A DNA stretch of 64,000 nucleotides from Macrophomina tecta (Eukaryota; Ascomycota; Dothideomycetes; Botryosphaeriales; Botryosphaeriaceae): NCBI GenBank assembly GCA_024180945.1, contig JAKSGN010000005.1, positions 558,001 through 622,000 of the forward strand, read 5' to 3'. Of the stretch, positions 54,149 through 64,000 are shown one piece after another. A program made the position numbers and the translations under genes. Position 1 is the first letter of the stretch, and each line of letters starts with the position of its first letter. Under the pieces are notes generated by a model. The model was not told the origin of the DNA. It made no database searches and saw nothing but the letters and a program-made list of their open reading frames with translations.

Positions 54149-55903
54149 TCACATACGCCTCGCACTCTCCATCTCTGGCTCTGGGCGATCATCCTTAGTC
54201 CCGCCAAACAATTCACGGATGTAAGAGATTTCGTCAAGAAAAGCCTTCTGCACAAGTGTCAGAAACAGGTTGCATTCGCAACAAATGTAAGGCTCACCGA
54301 AAGAGGCTCGCGGCTCATGCTGTACTGATCAGGAAGAGAACCAATGTTTGAACCACGTCCATCAACCCGCAATTTTTTAGGGGGCCGATGATTGTTGCTG
54401 CTCAGCGGGGCGTCGTCGGACCTACTCCAGGGGGGTGCAGAACTGGAAGAGATCCTCTGTTGTGAGTCAGCAGCAACTTCTCGACCCTCACCACGCTGGT
54501 GCTTGGCGTACCCTTCAGAGGCATGTTTCTCGTCAGCACCGTCTTCCTCGTCCGCATCACCATCCGCACCCAAGAGCAGGCCGGGCATCGGAGAATCTCC
54601 CTGTGCGTATCCCAACTCCGTAGAAAGTTGCGGAGTGAAGTTCTGAGGGAGGCCAGAAAGAGAGCTGTCATTGAACTGGGAAAGCCCGCCGAATACCGGG
54701 GCGGCGCTTTGACTGTAGCTTAGTGCGTCAGTGCTGTGCATGTTGCCCATGCCGTGCATGCTGGCCATGGCGTACATGCTGCCCATTTCGTAGGGCTGAG
54801 AGCCTATGTTGTGCATGCTGCCCGGGATTTCCGGGTAAGAGCTCGTGGCGGGCATGCTGCCGGTGTCGTTCATGCTCTCTGTATCGGGCATGCTGTTCAT
54901 GTCGTGGGGATGGCAGCCAATATTGTGCATGCTCTCGACTTCGAAGGATCGAGAGCCCCTGTTAAGCACGGTGTCCGCGTCATGCATGGTTCCAACGTTC
55001 TCACCGGCGGACTCAGTATAGGTCATGGGGTCTGGAGAGTAAAAGCGGGGGTCCAGGCTGCTGAAATCAGTGGATCCTGCCAAGTGACGCGAGGGACCCA
55101 GTTCGCTAGCACCGGGCATTCTGAGTGTTGGGCCATGATGCGGGTTGACGTGGATGACTGGCTCGCGTCCATACAGTGGGTCCATATTGGTCCAGCCCTG
55201 CAGTGTGCTCGGTGTCATTGACGGGGTATGGGCATCGCCGAAACGCATGCTAGAAGGAGAGTGCTCAGGAGGAGAGAAGCCGCTCATGCTGATGGCGCTC
55301 TCGCCCGGACCGCTGGGGTAGTCAGTAGGAGATCCCGCAACTTCGCTAGGATCGGCATAGGCTGCGGACTGCGAGCCAAGGAAAGACCAGGGCTGAAAAG
55401 TTCCAGCACGGCGCTCAGCTTGGCGGCCAAAAGCCTCGGCGATCTCGGGGGGCATGTTAGTGATATTGGGATCGACGGAAAGCTGCTGCAACGCTCGAGC
55501 GCCAGCCTCTGCTTCGAGGCGGTCTCGGGTCATCTGCATGTCTTGCCAGGCGGAAGCATCATCAGTGCCAACTCCGTACTGCGTCAAGCGCATTAGTGGT
55601 CGTGCTGAACATCCGCCAAGGCGAAGAGAGACTCACGAGAACGGCATGCTCGGTAAGGAAGGGAGTCCGAGTCTTCTTGGGCGTCGTGGGGTTCTTGAGA
55701 GGACTGGAGCTCGTGGTGGCGGCAGCAGCCTGAGCGCGGGCACGCCTTGTGGTAGTGCTCCTGCGTGGAGCTGGTGCTTCACCTCGCGCGGCGCCCTCTG
55801 CAGCTTGAGCCTGCTTAGCAGCCTTGCGCTCAGCCAACTGCTTCTTTCTGGCGTTTATAGCGGCCCACGGAGCGTCACGCTTGGCCCTCTTCTTGGGCGG
55901 CAT
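54149..55903 (-). CDS. Met-rich, nuclear-looking protein of unknown function, 548 residues
   Basis: Minus strand, three exons: 55903-55637, 55578-54298 and 54247-54149, with introns of 58 and 50 nt (GTGAGT/GTGAGC donors, TTGAC/CTGAC branch sites). Spliced length is 1647 nt, in frame. The N-terminus is highly basic (MPPKKRAKRDAPWAAINARKKQ), a likely nuclear signal. The middle is disordered and holds imperfect repeats of the form SMHNIG, SMPDTES, SMNDTGS, SMYAMAS, SMHGMGN. A later acidic patch (GADGDADEEDGADEK) precedes a basic KKLRVDGRG. The last exon encodes KAFLDEISYIRELFGG, a short amphipathic helix. No DNA-binding fold is recognised. An alternative ATG at 55927 exists upstream. Confidence 0.7.
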
Positions 55904-57749
55904 CTTAGCTGCTGTTAGCAGTGGCATGTTAGCGCTTTCTCCGTGGAAAGACGAGTAGCGTGTAATGTGCAAGTGAGACAATATCTAGTGATATTCCCAG
56001 CGGATTGCGGGTGAGGTCGATGCCCGGCTGCTGGGCGGGCAGAAGAGGGAATTCGGGTAGAGCTGTGGGCGGGAGAGCAGTAGACTGACCTTGATGATGT
56101 GTAGAGCGGGTATGCGCAGGGTGAAGATGCAGCCAAAGCTTTGCCAGGGTAGCGAAGACGAGGTGGTTGGGAGTTGGAGGAGAGGGAGCTGGCGGGAGGG
56201 AAAAGAGGCCGCTGCCCACGGGCCGGGCTACGTCACCGCGAACGCGCAAGGAAGGCGCAAACCACGCTCACACAGCCCACTGAAAAGCGGCAGAAAGAGA
56301 CAGTACAGGGTGTGTGACCACAAGGTCGTAGTTTCAGCCCGTGTGCAGCTGATTCCGGCCGCTTGCACTGCGCTTGCGCCATAGCCTGCCTACCACCACG
56401 CGGAACTTGGCCTCTCAGGGAGCACCGATATGGCTGTCAGTACATCAGTGGCCCCTTGAAGCTCATGACCGTGTACCTCATTAGCCCAGCACGGAGGATG
56501 GGCGATGCTTGCCATGGGCCAGGATGCCGTATCGTGGTCGGGCGTGCCATGCCCACCACAGTGCCAGAGGGCAGCTTGCGCTCAGGAACTGCCTGGTCCG
56601 CTCTATACTCTGCCACATCAGAGAAGGGTATACTCTCCGCAGCCCATACCAAGACTTCAGCACCTTGCAGGGTAAGAGCATCGAGGCTGGCGGTGTTTGG
56701 CTCTCACGCGTGCGCCCATCGCCGCCCGCCTCACTGATAGCAAAATGTAGCCCAGACCAACATAGGGGCGCATTTAGTGATATCTGCAATTATCCAGCTG
56801 GCTTTGGGCGCACTGCCCGCCTGCATGACTGAGCGGACCAGATCTGGAAGCCAGCTGAAGCCGAGCCCGCCGCCGGCCACTCAAAAGCATCGCACAGTCA
56901 GCTACTGCGTCGGCGCTGATCAGCCTTTAAGCTGCTCTTCTCGAGTGCTAGAAGTGTTGCGCGGCGACGCTATGCCGCCTGCTGCTTGAGCCGTGTGGGC
57001 ACCGCCTGGCGTCAGTAATTCCTGAGCATCCAACAAGAGCAGCTCGTGCGGCCCTGCGCTGCTTCACACGCATAAACTACTTGTGCGCAAGCATCCCAGT
57101 CGATGGCTTTGACCGACAAGGATTTACTGTGTTGCTAACGACTTCTTGAAAGAAAACTAGGAGCGCAAAACTCATTCCCAAGCACTTCCTTCCTCGCGTG
57201 TGGCAGATGTCTCAACGGCACGCAACGAAGCACTACCAAAACTCAGAAGGTGAAGTGAAGGATGGCAAAATGAATTATACCGACAAGTAACTGGCAACAT
57301 TGCTGCAAAGCAGACTGTCTGTTACCTTCAGTATTCCTAGAATGAACTTGTAAGAAGCATAGCCAGTTGTTGATTAAGAGCGGGTATATCGAAAGCCGAC
57401 TCGAGACGGCTATCGGCCGGCAATATGTTGTTCACGCTGCCGTCTTCCACAGCGTTGGACGCAGACTTGATAAAAGAGCATTGGCGACAAGACCACGGAA
57501 GCCTGGTAGGCAGGAGAACGGCTACATACCATCAGGAAGCGCTGGAGTGCTTCTGATTTAGTCTCGCAAGCTGCGAGCGTTTGACAAACCGTGATAGTTG
57601 ATGATTTACTTGCTGGACACAGACTTTCCATCACGACCAGTCCAAGTACCAGCACAGAGGAACGTACTAAACGTCAGCGAAGCATTGTACAGGGAACCAA
57701 GTTGTATTGATCTCCAAGAGGGAGAGGAATAAAGAGCCCCGTGTGCATC
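55904..57749. other. Intergenic region, 1.8 kb
   Basis: Upstream of the Met-rich protein gene and downstream of the 244-residue membrane protein gene. Many short overlapping frames, none with motifs or splice support. Confidence 0.5.
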
Positions 57750-58540
57750 CTAGAGCATCCTAACCACCCAAATGTCATGCCTCCCTGGCAATTCTCCCCA
57801 TTCCTTCCCCTCAAACCGTAGAGGGCGAGTCCGAGGCACCACTCCAGGACGACGGCTCGCCATCGTCATCGCTCCACATGCCAGTGCCCGCAGCATTGAG
57901 AGCCTCAGACCATTGTACTCTTCGAGCCCGGCATTGTACTGCTCTTCATCTTCCTCAACCGGGCCCAGGGGCATGTCTCTGCCAGGCATCGGAGCTCTGC
58001 GTTCGTTGTAGCCGCGTCTGCGCGCCGCCATCTCCTCACCCTGGTCGATCTGCCGCGCCGCAGTCTTGTTCGGGGCCGGGGCTGGGCGATGGCTCGGATA
58101 GGGCGTGAGGGGCCGTGAGACGGGCGTGATGGGACAGGGGTCTGGCGTGAGGGGCCGTGAGGCGGGTGTGAGGGGGTGAGGGTCCGGCGTGAGCGTGCGT
58201 GAAGGGAGAACCGTCAGGGCAGTGCCTTGCGGCGGCGGATGCGGACTTTTATTGTGGATGGGTAGGACCGAGATGTTGGAATTCTGCCGGCCCGACGGTG
58301 GAGTCAGTGGCTGCTCGCAAGACACAGGGGAAGACAAACCTTGCGGGACCTGCCACGGCAGCGATTGCAGGCCAAGTAGGGGTGAAAGAAGCTCGTGGCG
58401 GCGACGATGCAGGTGAAAGGGAAGGCAATCATCTTGCAGAGCAGCCAGGCGATGAAGGAGCAGTTGCAGAGGAACCTGAGGTAGATCAGGGATAGCTTTT
58501 CTTGCCAGCTCATGGCCGCGGGAAACTGCGTTGCGGACAT
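57750..58540 (-). CDS. Membrane protein with Pro/Thr repeat tail, 244 residues
   Basis: Minus strand, two exons (58540-58340 and 58283-57750) with a 56-nt intron (GTTTGT...GGCAG); spliced length is 735 nt, in frame. Residues 12-56 contain hydrophobic, Cys-rich stretches (LIYLRFLCNCSFIAWLLCKMIAFPFTCIVAATSFF) that could be one or two membrane passes, then CNRCRGRSRK. Exon 2 has a PLTPDPxPLTPxSR repeat (about four units), a basic MAARRRGYNERRAP, and an ordered-looking end (RLSMLRALACGAMTMASR). No family recognised. Confidence 0.65.
58100..58200 (-). repeat. GGGGCGTGAG-type tandem coding PLTPDP/PLTPxSR
   Basis: A near-periodic GGGCGTGAGGGGCCGTGAG motif on the + strand encodes four Pro/Thr units in exon 2 of the 244-residue protein. 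Confidence 0.7.
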
Positions 58541-59246
58541 GGTGATGTGTTGGTGGTAGGTGTAGGAAGAAGGAGAGAGGGAGAGGGAGGGTGAGAGAAG
58601 ACCCTAGTGGAGCAGGCTGTAGGGCTGCCCGCAGCAGCGCACCGGCCCACGAGGTCACGGAGCTGCTACCATGCGCTCACAGGAAGCAGTGGATGCAGAC
58701 TTTCGCCCTACACCTTCTCACCCTTCTCCTCAGCCTCCAAGTACCTCCTCATCTAAACACCGAGTAAGAACGGCCTCTCCAGGCGGTGCTATCGGGAGGG
58801 ACGCTCCGCACAGGAGCGTCTGGGGAGCCAGAGGGCGTGGGCGGATAGAACCATGTGTGCGGCAAGGAGGAGCAGAAGAAGGTTCCTACGAGCCTGGCTG
58901 ATAATGGCTTCGCTTTAGACCCAAGTAGAAAACAGTAAGCCTAGTATCCGTAACAAGCCAAAAGAAGACCACTCCAACACCCCCGTGAGTGCGCCGCGAA
59001 GTAGCCGGAAAATGTCCTCTCCAGATGGGTCGACCTTCCACCCCCCGTTCGTGGCTTGCCCCCCTCATCCGTTGTGCGTTCTTTTTGGTGTTCATCCTCC
59101 AGCCAAGAAAGAACTCCCGCGCCTCATCCCTTGACCGCTTAGCCTACGTTCTACCCCGCAACAGCGGCTACGACAACTCGACTCCGGCAAACCTAGAATG
59201 CAGGTCTGAAGAAGTCACAGCATGGAGGGGCTATGTGTCGTGTCAC

Positions 59247-59430
59247 TCAATTGCAGCAAACAGGATGACAGGAAGGTTTCCGTGGCGAATGAGCCTCTTG
59301 TAGGTCAAAGAAACGTCCGTGCAGGATTGATACAGCTGCTAGGAATGCCGCAATCCAAAACAGTGTCAGCAACAAGCTGCACAGGGCCTCCAGTATGCGG
59401 ATAAGGAGAGGAGTTGGCTCGTCTCTCCCT
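59247..59430 (-). CDS. Possible membrane-protein exon, MARVEL-like (low confidence)
   Basis: A minus-strand segment reads LIRILEALCSLLLTLFWIAAFLAAVSILHGRFFD and then a stop. The aromatic-rich hydrophobic helix is like the last helices of fungal MARVEL-domain proteins. It directly follows a (TC)n(TG)n tract on the minus strand, which could be intronic. An upstream open stretch (59942-59500) might hold earlier exons, but no convincing join was found. Confidence 0.22.
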
Positions 59431-59438
59431 CCCTCCCT

Positions 59439-59440
59439 CA

Positions 59441-59490
<50 letters not shown>
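59439..59490 (+). repeat. (CA)10(GA)16 compound microsatellite
   Basis: Uninterrupted CA repeat 59439-59458 passing into GA repeat 59459-59490. Confidence 0.97.
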
Positions 59491-59492
<2 letters not shown>

Positions 59493-61016
59493 ACAGAACA
59501 CCAGTAAGTTAACGTCTGCGTGTCGGTCTGTGTGCAAGACTTGAAGGGCTGATTTTGACACAGATATGCGAATAGAGAGATGCCATTTGAATCTCAATGG
59601 ATATCTAAACAGCGCTTCGACGGCGCCATCCGCGCCCGGCCAATTGTCCGCAAAGGTCGCCACCACGTAGACTTTTCTCCATCCGAGCTCATTCTCTCTG
59701 TCCAGCCAGCCGCTCGCAAAGATCGCCGTCATCCAGGCCTTCCCACTCAAGCTTACCGCTACTTTGAATACTTCGGTGTGGAGTGTCGACAGAGACCATG
59801 CGCTGAAGTTTCCGGGCCAAATCTCGTGCAAGTTCCTCAGCGGGATGATGCCCGTCTGAAGAACTAGACGGATGACTTGATATGCCATGTTGCGGCTCAG
59901 GATGACGCTCTCTGGAGGCAGATTGTCGATCGTAACCACCACGTCTGTGTCCTAGGGCCTCATGACGTACAATTCCTCATTCTCTGCCGCTTTCTTTCTG
60001 CGTGGCGGCTATCCTGACTACTCCCTGCGAGCAGTCATCGCCAAAGTGCCACATGTTATCCTGGTCCGGGTAAGAGGGAGGTGGAACTTCCTCGTCGGTT
60101 GCCTTTGGAGGAGCCATGTCTGGAGCATGACAAGTTCTGGTGGAACAGCAGAGCGCAAAGCAGCGGCTCGGAAGGCACAGCCTGGTTTACGGGCGCACGA
60201 CGAGGCGAGTTTGGCATGCTTCTGGCGGGTCGTCCGCCTCAGCAGCGGACAGCAGCAGCAGCGTCTCTTGCCTGCGGACGCCCCCAACACTGTCTCTCGT
60301 CTATTACTCCCCTGTGCATCCCCTCTCGGACGACTGCTCGTGCGCTGATTGAGTGAACGTTCTCACGCGGTTCCTGGATCAATTGCATACGTTCGTCCAG
60401 CTTCACGTCACCAATGCCGTGCACACCCACCAGGTTTAGCTTCCGCCGTGCCTTGCGAGGCGAGCGCGCGCAGGGCATGTTGCAATGCTAGTTGTGAAAA
60501 AGACGAAGACTACCCCCAGAGTTCCAGCTCTCCCCTAAAGTAGTCAGTGTTACCTGCAGTCGGCGCTGTGCAACTTCTGGGTTCGGCGCGGAGCTGTCGG
60601 CTCTCAGGGGCATACTGTGCAGTAGCAGAAAGCAAGTGTTCATCCAGGCGAGATAGGGGCGCAGAGACGAATCAGAGAGCAAGAAAAGAAGCGTGATCAA
60701 TAAAGAGGGCCTTGAAAAGGCACGTGTATTTCCTACTCGAAGGTCATTAAATTTAGGGCCGGTGGAAGGAGGCCGGACGGAGTGCCCTGCTCCCGTGTGA
60801 ATCCAAGCATGAAGACGTGATGTTCCTGCCGCAGCGCGATGAGCTCCCGACCTCACGGCGACCGGCGGGGGCATGCGCAGAGAAAGCTGACGATGCGCCC
60901 TCCCGAGGCTTGCATCTTGCGTTGGTTCTATGCTCCTGCGGCCGACGGAGATGTATCGTTCTAGGTGCTGTGTTTCTGGGGGTATAATGTTATGGATCCA
61001 GCCGGTGTTCCAGAGC

Positions 61017-61166
61017 TCATGCCTCGCCCAGGCCTGCCTTGGCACGCATAGCCTCGTTGCTCTTCTTGATGTGCTTCTTGCGGAAGTAGATGATGACGAT
61101 GGCGATGATGATCAGGGCAACGAAGCCGGCAATCATAGCCATGAAGGTGTCGCTGTCGGAGAGCAT
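61017..61166 (-). CDS. Very small single-pass membrane protein, 49 residues
   Basis: Minus-strand ATG at 61166, stop TGA at 61019-61017. A short acidic N-terminus (MLSDSDTF) is followed by one clean hydrophobic segment (MIAGFVALIIIAIVIIYF), a basic stop-transfer cluster (RKKHIKK) and a helical tail (NEAMRAKAGLGEA). Composition and third-position C bias match real genes, and the layout is that of a tail-in-cytosol membrane microprotein. No family assigned. A 5' leader intron is possible but not shown. Confidence 0.55.
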   Translation of the reverse strand: MLSDSDTFMAMIAGFVALIIIAIVIIYFRKKHIKKSNEAMRAKAGLGEA

Positions 61167-64000
61167 GGTGGATGATTGTAGCGTTCTCGGAGGGGCAGCT
61201 GGAGCGATGTAGCTTTATGGAGTGTCGATAAAGAGAAGAGAGGGAGTGCGGTTGATTCTGAGTTGCAGCAGTTAGTGCTTGTCCAGGCAGCCTCGCGGAT
61301 GTTCCCTGCGCGCACTCACAACGTGGTTGGCCGGAGGCTCGGCAGTAGCGTTTCAGGAAAAAAAAAAAAAAGGAACGGCAGCAAGATAGCTGTTGCAGGC
61401 AGCGGGACAGGACGGGGTGGAACAGCGAGAGTAACGGTCGGGACGTGGGCAGCGCGAGAACTCGTGAAACAGCGGGACCGGCGGGAGCTTTAATGCCTCC
61501 TCCACCCAGCATACTTTTTCCCAATATTTCTTATCGCTCTCGCATCGCGGCATTGCCGAAAGGGCGCACACGCCACGATCCTCTGCCGCGTGCCTCTCGC
61601 TCTCCGCCTGGCGACTCGCTTGCTTCTGCTCCCCCGGCCGGCGAGTCGCTTGGCGCCGCTGGCGATTCAGCCGGTATCTTCGTATTCATTTCCACTGCCC
61701 GGTCGCTCGGGCGAACGGCCCCAGAAAGCCAACCTCTGTCCTCCGCGCTTGGAGGAGCGCGAAGCGGGTCCTGAGCCCGCGTGTCTGCACTGCTGTTTCA
61801 CGGATTGTTTCAATTCACAGCCGCCGCATCGATGCGGCCGCTGGTAGCTGCGCGCCGCAGGAGTCGACAAGTGAAACGCACAAAGTAGACTCGCGCTCGT
61901 AAGGCTGAGCGGGCGGGCCGACTCGTGGCGCCAGCCCCGTACCGGCCAGATTGTAACTGACTTAGGCAGGAAAGCAAGAGGTACATTTGGGCCTAGCGTG
62001 CTTCTCTATCTGCGACTATTGATGGTGTGCCTTGGCGGCGTCTGCTTCCGCTGCTTAAACGTCCCACCCTCGGCCTCCGCAATTCCCGCACTCGCCCAAC
62101 GCCTCCAATGCCGTTGTGGGGTTGGTGGCTTCCGAGCAGCGGCAAAAGGCACAGCGCTCATGATGATTCTCGTGCCCCGAGGTGTCCGCGGCGTGCTTTG
62201 CGTGGTGCTTGGCTGAGGCGAGCCCGAGATGAGATGTCAGCATTGCGTTTCCGTCGTGGGGCGCGCCCCTGCGGGTTGGAATAAGAGTAAATTGGCTCAT
62301 CATGGGGAGTTTCATTGACGAGAAGCTCAGTTATTGACTCACGCAAGACAAAATCTCGCGCTGCCAAAGCTTGCTGTTCGCGGTCATATCCGCTTAGGCA
62401 CGATAGCGATGCAGTCTCTGTCACCATCCGCAGTATAAGCCTGCAAGCTGTCCGCGCAGATGACGACGCCGTCTGAGAAAGAGAGGATTCTACGATTCAT
62501 CATCAGAGGAACGGGTTGAAAGCTATTCGAAAACTTCCACGTCTTCATACGATTCAGGTTAGCGGGGGTGCGATCACGGAACGGGGGGCGATGTGGAGCC
62601 GCGCGGTGGGAGCTGAGTCTGGGTAATGGCAAGTGGGTCAGCAAGTGCGCCATTTTAGGGTATATAGGGAGCTTGAGAAGTATGATCGGGTCAGACAATC
62701 GAACCATTCACTACGTCACTGAGCCTCCCAGAAGAGGTCTCCGACCGCAGCTGGTATTCATCATCATCGGCAGCGTGGAGTGAGGTGTGCGAATGAGAAT
62801 GGCAACTTACCTCTGCTGCGCACTCGCGAGATGAACCCTCACGTCCCTGTAGAGGAGGTGGTGGAGCGGGCGCCCTCCACAACGGTCGAGGTATGCTCTC
62901 TGGCGCGATAGAATATTAGCTTTGTCCTTTGAAACTAGGGGAACAAAGCAAGAAAGAAAGAAAGAAGAAAGAAAAAGCGTACGTGTGAGTATTGAAAACC
63001 TCTGCCGGTGCTCGGCGTCTCTTTGCAATCCTGCATCACCCCTCCAGCGCCACCTGCATCTCCGCCTTTTGCCAGGGCGGAAAACCAAGCTACTGCAGCC
63101 GCAAGGCGCTGAGGGTTACCAAGCGCGGTAGCACGAGGAGGCCCCGGCGTTGGCACCTCAGCTCTTTAGCTAGGCATCGCCGTCGCCGTCGTTGTACAGG
63201 GAAAAAAACCAAAAGCTTGTACTGTCCCCTCAAGTGGATCTGTTGTGTCGAAGATGATCTTCAAGAGTTGTGAGAAGCGGCGCTGATCAGAAAGTCGTAC
63301 TGAGACATGCGTGCCCGTGTGAAGCGATGTTAGCGCCCGGGTCGGAAGTTGAAGCATAGAAGCATTGAGAAGAAGAGTGAAAGTGGCGGTCAGACAAGGT
63401 CTAAGCTGCCATAAACCGGCAAGCCGCCACGACCAAACCTCCCAGTCCAGACCCCTAGTCGTCCAGCCATAGCGTCGGTTTCTGAGGTGCATTGTAGGGC
63501 CGGGCATGTATGTTGCACTACACAAGCAATAGCTGTGAGGAAAGTCCCCTCATCATCCACGCGGTAGTGCTGCGGTGGGAATGAAGACCATTGTGAGGCG
63601 GACGAAAGCGTCGGCTGGTGCAGAAGGCAGCCAACAAGCACCTGTGATGTGCTATGTCAAGGCGCGTGGTGCGAGTGTCGAAGTTGAAGTACGAGAGAAA
63701 GGTCGAATCTGAGGGAGAAAGGGGGTTCGCGTAGGAGCGGTGGTGATGAGTGTGGTTAACATAGGCGGGCGAAGGCAGATTTTTCGTTAACTATTCAGAT
63801 TGGCGTGCAGGGAGTGACGTGAATGAAGCAGCGGTGCTCTTTGTTTGTCGTTTGCGTACAGATCGAATGCTGCTCAGCCTCCGGTCATGCACCTCGCGCT
63901 GCTAGCTGGTTGTGTAAGCGCATAGCGGAATGCGCGCGGCACACAGAGAAGCTGGAAAAGGTGACAGGCGCTCTCCGGTTTACTCTGCCATGCCGATTCA
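61167..64000. other. Terminal region, no supported gene
   Basis: A 2.8-kb stretch with an A-run at 61359-61372, a purine-rich AAAGAAAG tract near 62947-62976 and only short frames. A minus-strand frame 62427-62158 (MVTETASLSCLSGYDREQQ...) is the most protein-like but has no motif or splice support. Confidence 0.45.

Larger units (their letters stand above)
58541..61016. other. Intergenic region, 2.4 kb, with microsatellite
   Basis: No confident gene. A possible MARVEL-like fragment at 59247-59430 and a long CA/GA microsatellite at 59439-59490 are listed separately. The other frames are overlapping shadows. Confidence 0.45.

Noticed and set aside
60488..61045. 185-codon minus-strand frame
   Set aside because: Overlaps the 49-residue gene in another frame and has no motif or codon bias.
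1..64000. CRISPR arrays, rRNA and tRNA genes
   Set aside because: No regularly spaced repeats with unique spacers. I looked for the tRNA T-loop pattern GTTCRANNC with a matching acceptor stem and saw none; a covariance search would settle this.

Overview
The window looks like chromosomal DNA of a filamentous ascomycete (Pezizomycotina; class not determinable, Dothideomycetes plausible). Genes are split by 47-67 nt introns of the type GTRNGY...CTRAC...YAG. Spliced frames close exactly when joined. The gene set is saprotroph/plant-associated: GH43, GH7 cellobiohydrolase, a secreted haem peroxidase and small secreted proteins. Two Tc1 copies differ almost only by CpA-to-TpA type transitions, the footprint of RIP, which is known from this group.

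Layout. 1-17.8 kb is a secretome-rich block: GH43 enzyme, a large PAN-domain glycoprotein, a haem peroxidase, and two divergently transcribed small secreted proteins. 18.4-28 kb is metabolic: a 3-hydroxyacyl-CoA dehydrogenase fused to a beta-propeller, then a cytochrome b5 / b5-reductase fusion facing away from a cytochrome P450 across a shared promoter. 28.4-37.3 kb holds a GPI-type surface protein and a five-exon gene for a 1479-residue conserved-looking protein of unknown role. 40-51.6 kb is bounded by two 1311-bp Tc1 copies in opposite orientation and carries a GH7 cellobiohydrolase, an acidic hypothetical protein, a RING protein and a small membrane protein. 52-64 kb is sparse: small single-pass membrane proteins, a Met-rich nuclear-looking protein, and long stretches where I see no gene.

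The strongest observations concern mobile DNA. A 2860-bp hAT element (7354-10213) with a complete transposase sits inside the PAN glycoprotein gene. A second, unrelated 2735-bp hAT element (24518-27252) sits inside the P450 gene. Each is flanked by a perfect 8-bp target duplication. Removing the element plus one duplication restores an open frame in both hosts (about 1593 and 555 codons), so both genes were broken recently and cleanly. Each element carries its own array of short subterminal repeats. The second element's transposase has a nonsense codon that cuts off its C-terminal catalytic Glu and dimerisation region. Between the two Tc1 copies I count 11 substitutions, all transitions, 10 of them in RIP context.

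Other points of interest are the PAN gene's duplicated module with an intron at the same codon in two copies, a Lys/Val-rich helix after a dibasic site in that protein, a related C-x2-C module in the nearby GPI protein, the dehydrogenase-propeller fusion, and a run of short membrane proteins including a 49-codon gene at 61017-61166.
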